The notes beneath the pieces were generated by a model, which saw nothing but the letters and a program-made list of their open reading frames with translations, was not told the DNA's origin and did no database searches. This document shows, piece after piece, positions 27,362-36,031 of a stretch of 64,000 nt of DNA (within the stretch, counting starts at the first letter, position 1; the number at the start of each line of letters is the position of its first letter). Location: assembly GCF_014695585.1 (NCBI RefSeq), contig NZ_JACJON010000034.1, positions 1 to 64,000 of the forward strand, given 5' to 3'. The DNA comes from Microcoleus sp. FACHB-831 (GTDB taxonomy: Bacteria > Cyanobacteriota > Cyanobacteriia > Cyanobacteriales > FACHB-T130). The translations under genes were made by a program, and so were the position numbers.

Positions 27362-27842
27362 TAATTCCGCCTCTACCTGTAGGAGTATCTAAGTATAGAA
27401 TGCCCAAAACAATAGCATGATGCAACAACCAGGTTCGACTTTTCGTACATAAATTTTGCTTAAGCGCAAAGTCGAATCAGATTAACCATCTAGTAAGGGA
27501 TTCAGCTCCTACGGAACAAGGCAAATATACTTATCACCTGCTGCTGGCGGCAGGGCGATCGCGCCCCTTAGCTCTGTTTTAACAGACCGCTCTATTCATA
27601 GGGAGCGAATAAATACTTAGTGAGAAAATGCGTTAACGTCTCTAGCGCGGCACGCTTTGTAGTCTCGCTAGCAAAGTGCTTGAATGAAGCTTGTTAGGGG
27701 ATTGAAATATAGGTGGCGATCGCTTGTTCAAATTCCCCTGCTAGGAAAACACTTGAGCAACTTTTTCTGTAGTATTGCTCATAGCATCGAGCTTGCTGAC
27801 GTGCGATGATTTCATGTTAACGAAGACGCACAGAAAGACAGC
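27362..27842. other. Intergenic region, divergent promoters expected
   Basis: About 480 bases between the divergent TPR and aspartase genes. It contains two HIP1-related sites and an imperfect inverted repeat around TTCGACTTT...AAAGTCGAA (27436-27472). No reading frame, tRNA or repeat array can be supported. Confidence 0.4.
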
Positions 27843-29270
27843 ATGACTGAACAACCAGGCTCTGTATACCGCACCGAACGCGACTCGATGGGCGAAAGGC
27901 AGATCCCTGCCGATGCCTACTACGGCATCCAGACGCTACGGGCAACAGAAAATTTCCCGATCAGCGCCCTCAAACCTTTACCAACTTACATAGATGCCTG
28001 CGTGCTGATCAAGAAAGCAACAGCGATCGCTAACGCAGAACTTGGCTGCATTCCCGAAAATATTAGTAATGCAATTGTAATCGCCGCCGATGAAGTTCTT
28101 GGCGGTAAATTCCGCGACCAGTTCGTTGTTGATGTATACCAAGCTGGTGCTGGTACTTCGCACCACATGAATGTTAATGAAGTTCTGGCAAATCGGGCGC
28201 TAGAAATATTGGGCGATGAGAAGGGAAATTACAAGCGCGTCAATCCCAACGACCATGTAAATTACGGTCAGTCCACCAATGATGTAATTCCCACGGCTAT
28301 TCGCATTGGTGGATTGGTGGCGTTAGAGCGATCGCTAGAACCAGCATTATCATCCGCGATCGCCGCCTTGGACAACAAAGCCGATGAATTCAAAGATATC
28401 GTCAAATCTGGCCGAACCCACTTGCAAGACGCCGTGCCAGTGCGACTGGGAGAGTCTTTCCGCGCTTGGGCGCAAATCCTCTCAGAACACGTAATTAGGA
28501 TAGAAAGAGCGTCTGAAGATTTGATGAGTTTGGGGTTGGGTGGCAGTGCTGCTGGGACGGGGTTAAATACTCATCCAAAATACCGCGATCGCGTCGCTCA
28601 AATATTATCAGAATTAATCGACCAACCTTTGCGACCTGCACCGCACATGATGGCGGCAATGCAGAGTATGGCACCTTTTGTGAGCGTGTCGGGTGCGTTG
28701 CGGAACTTAGCCCAAGATTGCGTCAAAATTTCTCATGATTTGCGACTGATGGATTCGGGGCCGAAAACTGGGTTTAAAGAGATTCAACTGCCGCCAGTAC
28801 AACCAGGATCGTCAATTATGCCAGGGAAGTACAACCCCGTGATGGCAGAAATGACATCAATGGTATGTTTTCAGGTTATGGGATATGACACAGCGATCGC
28901 GCTTGCGGCTCAAGCTGGGCAACTAGAATTAAACGTGATGATGCCGCTAATTGCCTATAACCTGATTAACGGTATTGAAATTTTGGGCAATGCTATAAGC
29001 GCACTAACAAACCAGTGTATCAAGGGAATAACAGCCAAGAGCGATCGCTGTCTTGCTTATGCAGAAGGTAGTCTCGCCCTAGTCACCGCCCTCAATCCTC
29101 ACATAGGCTATCTCAATGCCGCTGCCGTAGCTAAAGAATCTTTAGAAACTGGAAAATCCCTGCGCCAGATAGTCCTAGAGCGCCAATTGATGAGTGCTGA
29201 AGACCTAGCCAAAGTGCTAGATCTCGATAAAATGAGCGCCATGCCCAGCTCTAATCCTGATAGTCTGTAG
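27843..29270 (+). CDS. aspA: Aspartate ammonia-lyase (aspartase)
   Basis: A 475-residue member of the fumarase/aspartase superfamily. The N-terminus RTERDSMGERQIPADAYYGIQTLRATENF is that of aspartases rather than class II fumarases, and the family signature GSSIMPGKYNPVMAEM (around residue 320) is complete, containing the flexible loop with the catalytic Ser. The TSxDxxP-like segment STNDVIPTAIRI and the SGRTHLQDAVPVRLG block are also present. It converts L-aspartate to fumarate and ammonia in the cytoplasm. Fumarase cannot be formally excluded without alignment, but the N-terminus argues for aspartase. Confidence 0.88.
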   Translation: MTEQPGSVYRTERDSMGERQIPADAYYGIQTLRATENFPISALKPLPTYIDACVLIKKATAIANAELGCIPENISNAIVIAADEVLGGKFRDQFVVDVYQAGAGTSHHMNVNEVLANRALEILGDEKGNYKRVNPNDHVNYGQSTNDVIPTAIRIGGLVALERSLEPALSSAIAALDNKADEFKDIVKSGRTHLQDAVPVRLGESFRAWAQILSEHVIRIERASEDLMSLGLGGSAAGTGLNTHPKYRDRVAQILSELIDQPLRPAPHMMAAMQSMAPFVSVSGALRNLAQDCVKISHDLRLMDSGPKTGFKEIQLPPVQPGSSIMPGKYNPVMAEMTSMVCFQVMGYDTAIALAAQAGQLELNVMMPLIAYNLINGIEILGNAISALTNQCIKGITAKSDRCLAYAEGSLALVTALNPHIGYLNAAAVAKESLETGKSLRQIVLERQLMSAEDLAKVLDLDKMSAMPSSNPDSL

Positions 29271-29316
29271 CTATCACCCTGTAAGCATTGCGTAAAGCAG
29301 ATTTTTGGAGATATCC

Positions 29317-29586
29317 ATGCAAGAAGGCACTACAGAAATAACATTTCATTATGACAACGGTAATGCAGAGTCGTTTAATCTTCCTCTGCCTGCTGAAGAA
29401 TTACAGCCACAAATACAGTTGTTGTTAGAAAGACCTTGGTTGATACTGCATCTGTTCGATCAAACGGTTTTTATCTGTACCGCCAGAGTTGTCAAAGTTG
29501 AAGTTAAGCCGCCTATGCCTCAACTTTATGGAGTGGGCGTGTTCGCCGATTGCGAACGGGTGACGGCACTCACGAGAAGCCGATAA
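29317..29586 (+). CDS. Conserved small protein of unknown function
   Basis: An 89-residue product (MQEGTTEITFHYDNGNAESFNLP) starting at ATG 29317, with TGGAG at 29306-29310 (6-base spacing). A TTG four codons upstream overlaps this ribosome site and is not preferred. The composition is mixed alpha/beta with no membrane segment. It reads as a small folded domain (LLERPWLILHLFDQTVFICTARVVKVEV) with no motif that I can tie to a function. It follows aspA by 46 bases and precedes the DUF362 gene by 65, so all three may be co-transcribed. Confidence 0.6.
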   Translation: MQEGTTEITFHYDNGNAESFNLPLPAEELQPQIQLLLERPWLILHLFDQTVFICTARVVKVEVKPPMPQLYGVGVFADCERVTALTRSR

Positions 29587-29651
29587 TAAGAGTTTTGAGT
29601 ATTGTAGGGGCGATCGCCCCCGTGTCCCTCGTGAGTTTTGAATTAATAAAA

Positions 29652-30617
29652 ATGATGTCACCAAGTGTTAGTTTAATTCGCGCTAACTCCTACGAGCGCC
29701 AGTTATTGCGGGCGTATTTGGAAACTCTGTTGGAGCCTTTAGGAGGGATGAGCAGTTTTGTTAAGAAGGGCGATCGCGTCCTTCTCAAACCTAACTTACT
29801 CACAGGCTCTCGTCCCGGTAAAGAATGCGTTACGCGCCCAGAGATAGTTCACTGCGTCGCCCAAATGGTGCAAGAAGCTGGCGGTAAACCGTTTTTAGGC
29901 GATGGCCCCGCTTTTGGCAGCGCGCTGGGTGTGGCGAAGGCTAATGGTTATTTGCCTCTAACTGAGGAACTGAATTTGCCTATTGTGGAATTTCACGGCA
30001 AGCGTTATGAGACGGTCAGCGAAGAGTTCAACCACCTGCTGCTGTGCAAAGAGGCGATTGATGCTGATGTGGTGATTAACTTGCCCAAGGTGAAATCTCA
30101 CGTCCAGCTAACGATGACAATGGGCGTCAAGAACCTCTTCGGCTGCGTCCCTGGCAAAATGAAGGCGTGGTGGCACATGGAGGCTGGGAAGGATAGCGCC
30201 CGTTTTGGCCAAATGTTGGTAGAAACGGCACGCGCAATTAACCCAGATTTGACGATTATCGATGGTATCATCGGTCACGAAGGAAATGGCCCCAGCGGTG
30301 GCGAGCCACGCTTCCTGGGCTTGCTAGGGGCATCTAAGGATGTGTTTGCTCTGGATCGTGCGTTGGTGGAAATCCTTAATGTAAATCCTCTGCTTGTGCC
30401 TACTGTGGAGGCTTCTATGAGGCTAGGACTTTGCTCAACGTTGGAGGCGATTGATTTTCCCCAACTGCGACCCGAGGAGCTAAAGCTGCAAGATTGGAAA
30501 CTGCCCGAGGCTTTAATGCCTATCGATTTCGGTATGCCCCGCGTAATTCGCTCGACGTTTAAGCATCTCTATATTCGCTTTATCAAAGAGCCGATGAATG
30601 CCTATGCTGGCAGATAA
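29652..30617 (+). CDS. DUF362-domain protein
   Basis: A 321-residue protein. The start is placed at ATG 29652 (a second ATG follows at once) because the longer frame would overlap the preceding gene and would translate a repeat-rich stretch containing a perfect HIP1 palindrome (29607-29620). The DUF362 hallmarks are LLKPNLL, the VINLPKVKSHVQLTMTMGVKNLFGCVPG block and DGIIGHEGNGPSGGEP. Family members often carry Fe-S clusters and are annotated as uncharacterised or ferredoxin-like, but no ferredoxin Cys motif is present here. Function unknown; presumably cytoplasmic. Confidence 0.85.
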   Translation: MMSPSVSLIRANSYERQLLRAYLETLLEPLGGMSSFVKKGDRVLLKPNLLTGSRPGKECVTRPEIVHCVAQMVQEAGGKPFLGDGPAFGSALGVAKANGYLPLTEELNLPIVEFHGKRYETVSEEFNHLLLCKEAIDADVVINLPKVKSHVQLTMTMGVKNLFGCVPGKMKAWWHMEAGKDSARFGQMLVETARAINPDLTIIDGIIGHEGNGPSGGEPRFLGLLGASKDVFALDRALVEILNVNPLLVPTVEASMRLGLCSTLEAIDFPQLRPEELKLQDWKLPEALMPIDFGMPRVIRSTFKHLYIRFIKEPMNAYAGR

Positions 30618-30706
30618 ATTGAAGGAATGTAGTGTTTAGTAAATTTTGTTACAACGGGTAATAAAAGCAGCAGCGTAAGCTAATACCACCCTCCGATTGC
30701 TTTAAG

Positions 30707-30740
30707 AAAACCGCCCTTATTGTAGAGGCGGTTTTTTATT
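30707..30740 (+). terminator. Rho-independent terminator after DUF362 gene
   Basis: Stem AAAACCGCC (30707-30715) and GGCGGTTTT (30727-30735), followed by further T residues, about 90 bases after the DUF362 stop. This is the clearest intrinsic terminator shape in this part of the window and ends the aspA/small gene/DUF362 set. Confidence 0.8.
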
Positions 30741-31127
30741 GGCTATGGGCATGACTATAAGCAAGTCGAAACGATTTCCATCCCACCAGGGAACAAGGGG
30801 TGTAATGCGCTTCAAGAGTTTTGGCTATTTTAAATATGAATCCGTTGGTTGACTGGAGGAAGGTTTGCACGGCTTGTTGGTTAATGCTGCGATCGCCATT
30901 ACCGTTACTTTAAGCGATCGCGTAGGTATATTTAACGGCTAAAAAAATTGTTCATCCCTCAAAAGTAGTAAGTAATACCGAAAAGTATATAAAAGGGTAG
31001 ATTCTAGTCGAGATTGTTTTCTAGAAGACAGTAGGCGAGTGAGGAATGGTTACAATTAAGGTTAGAGGGGTTTAAAAATTTATCCCTTGTTACGTTCAAT
31101 TGACCGAGTTGAGTTTAAAACGAATTT
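30741..31127. other. Intergenic region without recognised gene
   Basis: About 390 bases holding two HIP1 octamers and AT-rich stretches. No gene, RNA or repeat array is visible. The promoter of the following small membrane protein gene is expected near its right end. Confidence 0.4.
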
Positions 31128-31316
31128 ATGGAATCCAGTGGCTCGTCTGCCAACGCAAGTGACCAACCTCCGCCAAGGTGGGCAGAGATTTTGGGAACTG
31201 TCATTGCTGTCGTAACTCTGACGCTACCAGTGTTTGCGATCGCTAACTACTCTTCAAGCAGCAGCGTTGAGGCTTGGCAACAAAATACGTCCTCTATAGC
31301 CAGAGAGGCAAAGTAA
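31128..31316 (+). CDS. Small single-span membrane protein
   Basis: A 62-residue protein: a polar N-terminus ([20 protein letters not shown]), one hydrophobic helix (about residues 21-43, [21 protein letters not shown]) and a Ser/Gln-rich tail. A clean gene-like structure with ATG 31128 and a stop just after the tail. No function can be assigned. It resembles the many tiny thylakoid or plasma membrane proteins of cyanobacteria. It is upstream of ppa on the same strand with a 156-base gap. Confidence 0.55.
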   Translation: MESSGSSANASDQPPPRWAEILGTVIAVVTLTLPVFAIANYSSSSSVEAWQQNTSSIAREAK

Positions 31317-31472
31317 TTCTGGGAAAACTGATTTTACAAGAGAACGTGATAGATGTCCTTCTTCCCGTAGAATGCGATCGCGGGGGTTAGTCGAAACTTG
31401 GTGGGAAGGCTCGACCATTACCCACAATTCTCGTGCAACCCCCCTATTCGCTGTATTGCTTGGAGAAAAGTC

Positions 31473-31988
31473 GTGGATTTATCACGCATTCCTGCTCAAC
31501 CTAAACCCGGCCTGATCAATGTTCTGATTGAGATTGCTGCCGGGAGCAAAAATAAATACGAATACGACAAGGAGTTGGAAGCCTTGGCTTTAGACCGGGT
31601 GCTTTCTTCGTCTGTGCAGTACCCCTATGACTACGGCTTTGTACCAAATACTCTAGCTGATGATGGCGATCCGTTAGACGGTATGGTAATAATGGATGAG
31701 CCAACGTTCCCAGGGTGTGTTATTGCAGCGCGTCCCATTGGGATGTTGGAAATGATCGACGGGGGCGATCGCGATGAGAAAATTCTCTGCGTCCCCGATA
31801 AAGATCCCCGCTATGCGAAGGTACGCTCCCTCCAAGATTTGGCACCCCATCGGCTAGACGAGATTGCAGAATTTTTCAAAACCTATAAGAATTTAGAAAA
31901 GAAGGTTACGGAAATTCTCGGTTGGAAAGATGTCGATCAGGTACTACCTCTGGTAGAAAAGTGCATCAAAGCCGCAAGCAAATCTTGA
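31473..31988 (+). CDS. ppa: Inorganic pyrophosphatase (family I)
   Basis: A 171-residue enzyme hydrolysing pyrophosphate to phosphate. GTG 31473 is chosen: it is preceded by TGGAGA at about 31461, gives the standard family start ([21 protein letters not shown]) and the usual length near 170, whereas the longer frame begins with unrelated residues. The metal-binding signature is [11 protein letters not shown], with the KYEYDKE substrate Lys/Glu block and [13 protein letters not shown] upstream and DKDPRY downstream. Cytoplasmic; drives biosynthetic reactions by removing pyrophosphate. Confidence 0.95.
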   Translation: MDLSRIPAQPKPGLINVLIEIAAGSKNKYEYDKELEALALDRVLSSSVQYPYDYGFVPNTLADDGDPLDGMVIMDEPTFPGCVIAARPIGMLEMIDGGDRDEKILCVPDKDPRYAKVRSLQDLAPHRLDEIAEFFKTYKNLEKKVTEILGWKDVDQVLPLVEKCIKAASKS

Positions 31989-32017
31989 AAATAGCCGTAC
32001 AATCACTGTGGGGAGGA

Positions 32018-32038
32018 AGTAAAAAGTAAAAAGTAAAA
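32018..32038. repeat. Heptamer tandem repeat AGTAAAA x3
   Basis: Three perfect heptamers in the gap between ppa and panD. The same gap (31989-32173) contains CTTTTGACTTTTGCCTT-like stretches, degenerate copies of the GGCAAAAG family. It is of the STRR type seen elsewhere in the window. Confidence 0.55.
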
Positions 32039-32173
32039 AGGTATGCATAAAGAAAAAAGGAAGAGGAAAATATTTTTTTCAACTGACTTGAAACTTTTGG
32101 CTTTTGCCTTTGAACTTGGAGCTTTTGACTTTTGCCTTGTGCCTTTTGTCTGTTGACCCCCTAGCATCTAGCC

Positions 32174-32563
32174 ATGCAGCGCACGCTCCTTTTGGCCAAA
32201 ATTCATAGTTGCACACTCACGGATGCCAATCTAAACTATGTGGGTAGTATCAGTATTGATAAAACCCTATTATCGGCAGCCGGGATATTACAATATGAGC
32301 AGGTGCAGGTTGTGAATGTTGCTAACGGGGAGCGATTCATCACGTATGCGATCGCTGCATCGGCTGGGTCGGGGGCAATTGAACTAAATGGTGCAGCAGC
32401 TCGTTTGGGTATGAAGGGCGATCGCTTGATTATTATGACTTACGGACAGGTTAGCCCCGAAGAACTAAAAACTTACCATCCGACGGTTGTCCTGGTAGAC
32501 GAACACAATCGTCTGGTGGAAGTCCGCCGCTATGACGATCTGCTGATTAAGCAGCTCACTTAA
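32174..32563 (+). CDS. panD: Aspartate 1-decarboxylase precursor
   Basis: A 129-residue pyruvoyl enzyme that makes beta-alanine for pantothenate and coenzyme A. The self-cleavage site is intact: Tyr22-Val-Gly24-Ser25, where Ser25 becomes the pyruvoyl group. The catalytic [21 protein letters not shown] and the C-terminal half ([25 protein letters not shown]) match the family along the full length. It is eight bases before the MBL-fold gene, suggesting co-transcription. Cytoplasmic. Confidence 0.95.
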   Translation: MQRTLLLAKIHSCTLTDANLNYVGSISIDKTLLSAAGILQYEQVQVVNVANGERFITYAIAASAGSGAIELNGAAARLGMKGDRLIIMTYGQVSPEELKTYHPTVVLVDEHNRLVEVRRYDDLLIKQLT

Positions 32564-32571
32564 TTTAAAAG

Positions 32572-33477
32572 ATGGCAGATTTCGATCCAGCGACACCAAA
32601 CCCCCAGGCACTGCCTGGTAGAACCGATAGGTCAACACCTCCTACCGCCGAATTTGTTGTACAGTTTTGGGGAGTCCGAGGCCGAACTTCCGCCCCTGGC
32701 AAAGACACCATTCGCTACGGCGGTAACACTTCCTGCGTGGAAATGCGCGTAGGTGGTAAACGCTTAATTTTTGATGGCGGCACAGGTTTGCGGGTGCTGG
32801 GTAACAAAATGCTGGCGCAGATGCCTGTAGAAGGCTATATCTTCTTTACCCACTCTCATTGGGAGCGCATTCAAGGGTTCCCGTTTTTTGTACCCGCTTT
32901 CATTCGCGGTAATTGCTTTCACATCTACGGCGCAAATGCGGGTAATGGAGAATCGATGCAGCAGTGTCTCTGCAACCAGATGATGCATCCGAATTTTCCC
33001 GTCCCGATTCAGGTGATGCAGTCCGATCTGAAGTTTTATCACCTCAACCCCGGAGACACGGTGACTCTTGATGATGTCACGATTACAACGGCATCTCTAA
33101 ATGACACAAATCAGGCGATAGGGTATCGCGTTACTTGGCACGGACATAGCGCCGTCTACGCGGTGGATGCGGAAGATTCCCCTGAAGATCTAAATCAAAA
33201 TCTTCTGCACTTGGCAAGCGATGCCGATTTGCTGATTTGCAATGCCACTCCCGGCGGACACTTGCATCCTTCATCCTTTACAATTACTCCTTCATCAGAG
33301 GCGCCCTGGCAGACTAGCGTCGCCCTTGCCAAGGCAGCGGGCGTCAAGCAGTTGGTGATGTTCCGTCACGAACCGGACTACGATGACGACTTTCTGGACA
33401 TGGTGCAAGAGGAAATCCACGCAGCATTCCCTAATGGGGTAGTAGCCGCTGAAGGGATGATTTTGTCGGTGTTTTAA
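32572..33477 (+). CDS. Metallo-beta-lactamase-fold protein with a degenerate metal site
   Basis: A 301-residue protein of the MBL fold subgroup that starts with a VQFWGVRGRTSAPG and YGGNTSCVE block. Where active members have His-x-His-Trp-Asp-His, this protein has HSHWER (residues 94-99): both first-site His remain, but Asp98 is Glu and His99 is Arg. The usual middle-His segment (NHPGGALGYR-like) reads NDTNQAIGYR, and the later metal Asp in the DAxY motif reads NATP. The terminal His is kept in FRHEPDYDDD. It may therefore be non-hydrolytic or use a different metal arrangement. It follows panD by 8 bases. Confidence 0.85.
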   Translation: MADFDPATPNPQALPGRTDRSTPPTAEFVVQFWGVRGRTSAPGKDTIRYGGNTSCVEMRVGGKRLIFDGGTGLRVLGNKMLAQMPVEGYIFFTHSHWERIQGFPFFVPAFIRGNCFHIYGANAGNGESMQQCLCNQMMHPNFPVPIQVMQSDLKFYHLNPGDTVTLDDVTITTASLNDTNQAIGYRVTWHGHSAVYAVDAEDSPEDLNQNLLHLASDADLLICNATPGGHLHPSSFTITPSSEAPWQTSVALAKAAGVKQLVMFRHEPDYDDDFLDMVQEEIHAAFPNGVVAAEGMILSVF

Positions 33478-33484
33478 TGTCTGA

Positions 33485-33519
33485 AGTCCGGAGTCCGGAG
33501 TCCGGAGTCCGGAGTCCGG
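33485..33519. repeat. Heptamer tandem repeat AGTCCGG x5
   Basis: Five perfect AGTCCGG heptamers directly after the MBL gene and before the convergent TrpD-like gene. Degenerate relatives occur at 15609-15645 and, in coding sequence, within the histidine kinase genes near 50993 and 54089. A typical short tandemly repeated repetitive (STRR) element of filamentous cyanobacteria. Confidence 0.7.
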
Positions 33520-33565
33520 GAAATTAAACTCAAAACGTGCTACGTGACTACGCTAACGAAACCCT

Positions 33566-34633
33566 TTATCTAGGAGCGAGTTGTAAGGCAGCTACGGCAG
33601 CGCTGAGTTCTTGTAATTTTTGGGCAGCAATACCGTTGGTAAATAAAGCTTCTGCCTTAGTTAGACCAGATTGTAAATCTGGGGTTGCGCCACAACGCCA
33701 TAGATAAAACCCAGCATTCCAGATGGCTGCGGGCATCAATTCGCAAGATTTTCCCGCGATCGCCGCCTGCATTTGCTCAATTAACTGGCTAGCAGATTCC
33801 AGGGGGACTTCTTTACCAGCCATGTCGTAATCGCGGGGATGTAACAGCAGGCGTTCTATGTCAGAACCGGGCGAACCAAAGCCTATAATCGCCGTGCGAT
33901 CGCGTGGCAAGTCGCAGCTTCCTTCTAATCCTTTCACCGTCGTGTAATTCCCTGGCGTTCCCCGCAAAGCAACAGCCTTTTGGAACATTTGTTCTGTAGG
34001 GGGATGAACAAAACCAGAGACGACATGGGCATTACCAGCGTAGGGACACCAAATTAACTCTAAGGTGGCTATGGGCGGTCGTTTGCCCAGTTGATCGCGG
34101 TATTCCACCATTTCGTATGCTAAGGGGAAATGTTGGGGCAAATAGACGCATCCCAGCTTAGTTTTCTCGAACACTTGCTGTGCTTGGGCGAGAGTTAGTT
34201 TAGAGAAGTCTACGCCCAAACCCTGCCAAATATCGACTAGGGGGATACCGTATTTGGTGGGCATTACACCGCCACCTGGTATCACCACTGGCTGCCCAAC
34301 TGCCGTCAGGATTAAAGCGGTTAGGGGAGTGACTGGTGCGGTGCGATCGCGCCCATCATAAGGGCTATTGAAAACCATCACTGGTGGCTCTTTGCTGCCA
34401 ATTTCTTGCAACTTTGGCCCTAGTTCATCATAAGCATCCAACATTCCCGCTAATTCTTCCCCTGTTGGCCGCTTAATCCGATGAGCAATCAAAAACGCCC
34501 CTATCTGTGCGGGGGTTGCTTCCTTCATCAGCATCATCCGCATAGCAGATGCCGATTCAGCGCGACTTAAATCCTCGCTGGTGTGGGGGCCGCTGCCTAC
34601 TTTTTTCAGTAATTCCCTGAAGACCGCGCTCAT
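33566..34633 (-). CDS. Anthranilate phosphoribosyltransferase-like protein (TrpD2 type)
   Basis: A 355-residue protein of the nucleoside phosphorylase/TrpD fold: an N-terminal helical domain (residues 1-70, with IGAFLIAHRIKRPTGEELAGM) and an alpha/beta domain. The diagnostic Gly-rich PRPP loop of true TrpD (GTGGD) is replaced by SPYDGRDRTAPVTP, and GGGVMPTKYG replaces the second ligand loop, so it is not the tryptophan-pathway enzyme but the TrpD2/YbiB-like group, some of which bind nucleic acid. It follows the LysR gene at 34750 on the same strand with 116 bases between, and in cyanobacteria such genes are found near nitrate-assimilation regulators. Confidence 0.8.
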   Translation of the reverse strand: MSAVFRELLKKVGSGPHTSEDLSRAESASAMRMMLMKEATPAQIGAFLIAHRIKRPTGEELAGMLDAYDELGPKLQEIGSKEPPVMVFNSPYDGRDRTAPVTPLTALILTAVGQPVVIPGGGVMPTKYGIPLVDIWQGLGVDFSKLTLAQAQQVFEKTKLGCVYLPQHFPLAYEMVEYRDQLGKRPPIATLELIWCPYAGNAHVVSGFVHPPTEQMFQKAVALRGTPGNYTTVKGLEGSCDLPRDRTAIIGFGSPGSDIERLLLHPRDYDMAGKEVPLESASQLIEQMQAAIAGKSCELMPAAIWNAGFYLWRCGATPDLQSGLTKAEALFTNGIAAQKLQELSAAVAALQLAPR

Positions 34634-34644
34634 CTAAAAAATAC

Positions 34645-34665
34645 TGGTAATTGGTAATTGGTAAT
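34645..34665. repeat. Heptamer tandem repeat TGGTAAT x3
   Basis: Three perfect heptamers in the spacer between the LysR gene and the TrpD2-like gene, followed by a CTTTTGCTTTTTTACTTTTT-type stretch. A further STRR, here inside a probable operon. Confidence 0.55.
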
Positions 34666-34749
34666 TGGGGGTAAGGAAAAAGCTAACACGGGTAATTATT
34701 TCTTTTGCTTTTTTACTTTTTACTTTTGCTTTCCCAGTCCCTTGATATA

Positions 34750-35748
34750 TTAGCTAGCTGCCACACTTGTGGGCTGAACAAAGGCTTTGATTGTACCATT
34801 CGCATCAATTGGGGGCATTCCCAGTTCCCGCACTAGAGAGCAGAAATGCTGAATTGGGGGAATCTGGACGCGATCGCGAGTTGTTACCAAAACGACTTGG
34901 CGGGTCAAGCCCATATCAACTATCGAGTCAGCAATTTCGCGTGAGTCTAACGTCGGTACGGGGGCAATTGGGCGGATAGCCAAAGTGCTGTCATAGCGTG
35001 CCTCAACCAAAGCTGACTGAGGCAGAAGCGCAATCAGTTCTCCCTGGCGCACAACGCCTCGGAAGGCATCAAGAGTATTTAACTCCAAAGCCGCTTGGAG
35101 GCTGGCTCCCTGCCGCAAAAATCGCTCTTGCACCAAACGTTGCATACCGTAGCCATCCTTAAATACCGCTTGCGGGTAGCCGACGAGTGCTGACCAAGGT
35201 ACTCGGTCATACTGTGCGAGTGGATGATTTGCCGCCATCAAAACTTCGATGGGTTCATTGTAGAGGACTTCGACGACAATTTCTGGGCTAGCGGTTAAAA
35301 AGCGGTTATTCATGACGATCGCTACATCCACCATGCCATCGCGGAGGACTTTGAGAGCGCGATCGCTGCCTAGTGCGGTGACTCGCAACTGCACTTCGGG
35401 ATAGTCGCGACAAAATTGTTGCAATACTGGTGGCAAGTAGTGGGCGCATACCGAGTGAATCGCCGCCACGCAAAGTTCTGGCTGCTTTCCTGCCTTTAAA
35501 TCCTCTAACTCTTGGCTTGCAGTTTGCCACTCTTGACATATCTTGCGGGCGCGGGGCATAAAGCGCTCTCCGCCCAACGTTAATTTTGCCTGAGCCGTGC
35601 GATAAAACAGTGGCAAACCCAAGTCTGCTTCTAGTCCCTGGATTTGGCGGCTGATAGTAGACTGGGTGACGCCACATTTTCGCGCCGCTTGCTGAAAGCT
35701 GCCAGTTTCAGCGACAGACAGAAAGGCTTGTAACTGTTCGATCCGCAT
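34750..35748 (-). CDS. ntcB: LysR-family regulator, probably NtcB
   Basis: A 332-residue LysR regulator. Residues 1-60 are the winged HTH (MRIEQLQAFLSVAETGSFQQAARKCGVTQSTISRQIQ) and 85-300 the effector-binding domain (AAIHSVCAHYLPPVLQQFCRDYPEVQLRV). The N-terminus matches what I remember of NtcB, the nitrite-responsive activator of nitrate-assimilation genes in cyanobacteria, and the downstream TrpD2-type gene fits that neighbourhood, but no nir/nrt/narB gene is in the window. A GTG-N8-TAC sequence lies only seven bases upstream of the start (35755-35768), too close for a normal activator site. Another LysR role remains possible. Confidence 0.75.
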   Translation of the reverse strand: MRIEQLQAFLSVAETGSFQQAARKCGVTQSTISRQIQGLEADLGLPLFYRTAQAKLTLGGERFMPRARKICQEWQTASQELEDLKAGKQPELCVAAIHSVCAHYLPPVLQQFCRDYPEVQLRVTALGSDRALKVLRDGMVDVAIVMNNRFLTASPEIVVEVLYNEPIEVLMAANHPLAQYDRVPWSALVGYPQAVFKDGYGMQRLVQERFLRQGASLQAALELNTLDAFRGVVRQGELIALLPQSALVEARYDSTLAIRPIAPVPTLDSREIADSIVDMGLTRQVVLVTTRDRVQIPPIQHFCSLVRELGMPPIDANGTIKAFVQPTSVAAS

Positions 35749-35843
35749 GGTGCTGTAAGCTAGATCACATTTTGTAATGCACTGACCATAACGGATTTAG
35801 AAATGTCTTTTGGTAGAGCTTGATACAGATATGGGGGGATAGG

Positions 35844-35920
35844 GTTTTGAGTTTTGAGTTTTGAGTTTTGAGTTTTGAGTTTTGAGTTTTGAGTTTTGAG
35901 TTTTGAGTTTTGAGTTTTGT
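35844..35920. repeat. Heptamer tandem repeat GTTTTGA x11
   Basis: Ten perfect GTTTTGA heptamers and an eleventh ending in T, followed after an interruption by more copies at 35940-35955 and 35981-35993. Translation of the minus strand gives a meaningless KLKTQNS repeat. It separates the LysR and HEAT-repeat genes. Single copies of GAGTTTTGA occur near 26276, 29591 and 29633. Confidence 0.8.
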
Positions 35921-36031
35921 TAGCGTAGCCAAGTAGCACGTTTTGAGTTTTGAGTTGTAGAGACGCGATGCATCACGTCTGAGTTTTGAGTTTAATCTCC
36001 TACTCTCCCCTCCTCCCAAGACTCCGGACTT

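Noticed and set aside
35755-35768. GTG-N8-TAC as an NtcA box for ntcB (minus strand)
   Set aside because: It ends seven bases before the start codon, leaving no room for a promoter -10 element downstream.
35844-35993. Heptamer array considered as a CRISPR array
   Set aside because: Unit of seven bases with no spacers, no repeat of 24-40 bases and no cas genes.
35765-36019. Minus-strand frame with KLKTQNS repeats
   Set aside because: It is only the translation of the GTTTTGA heptamer array.
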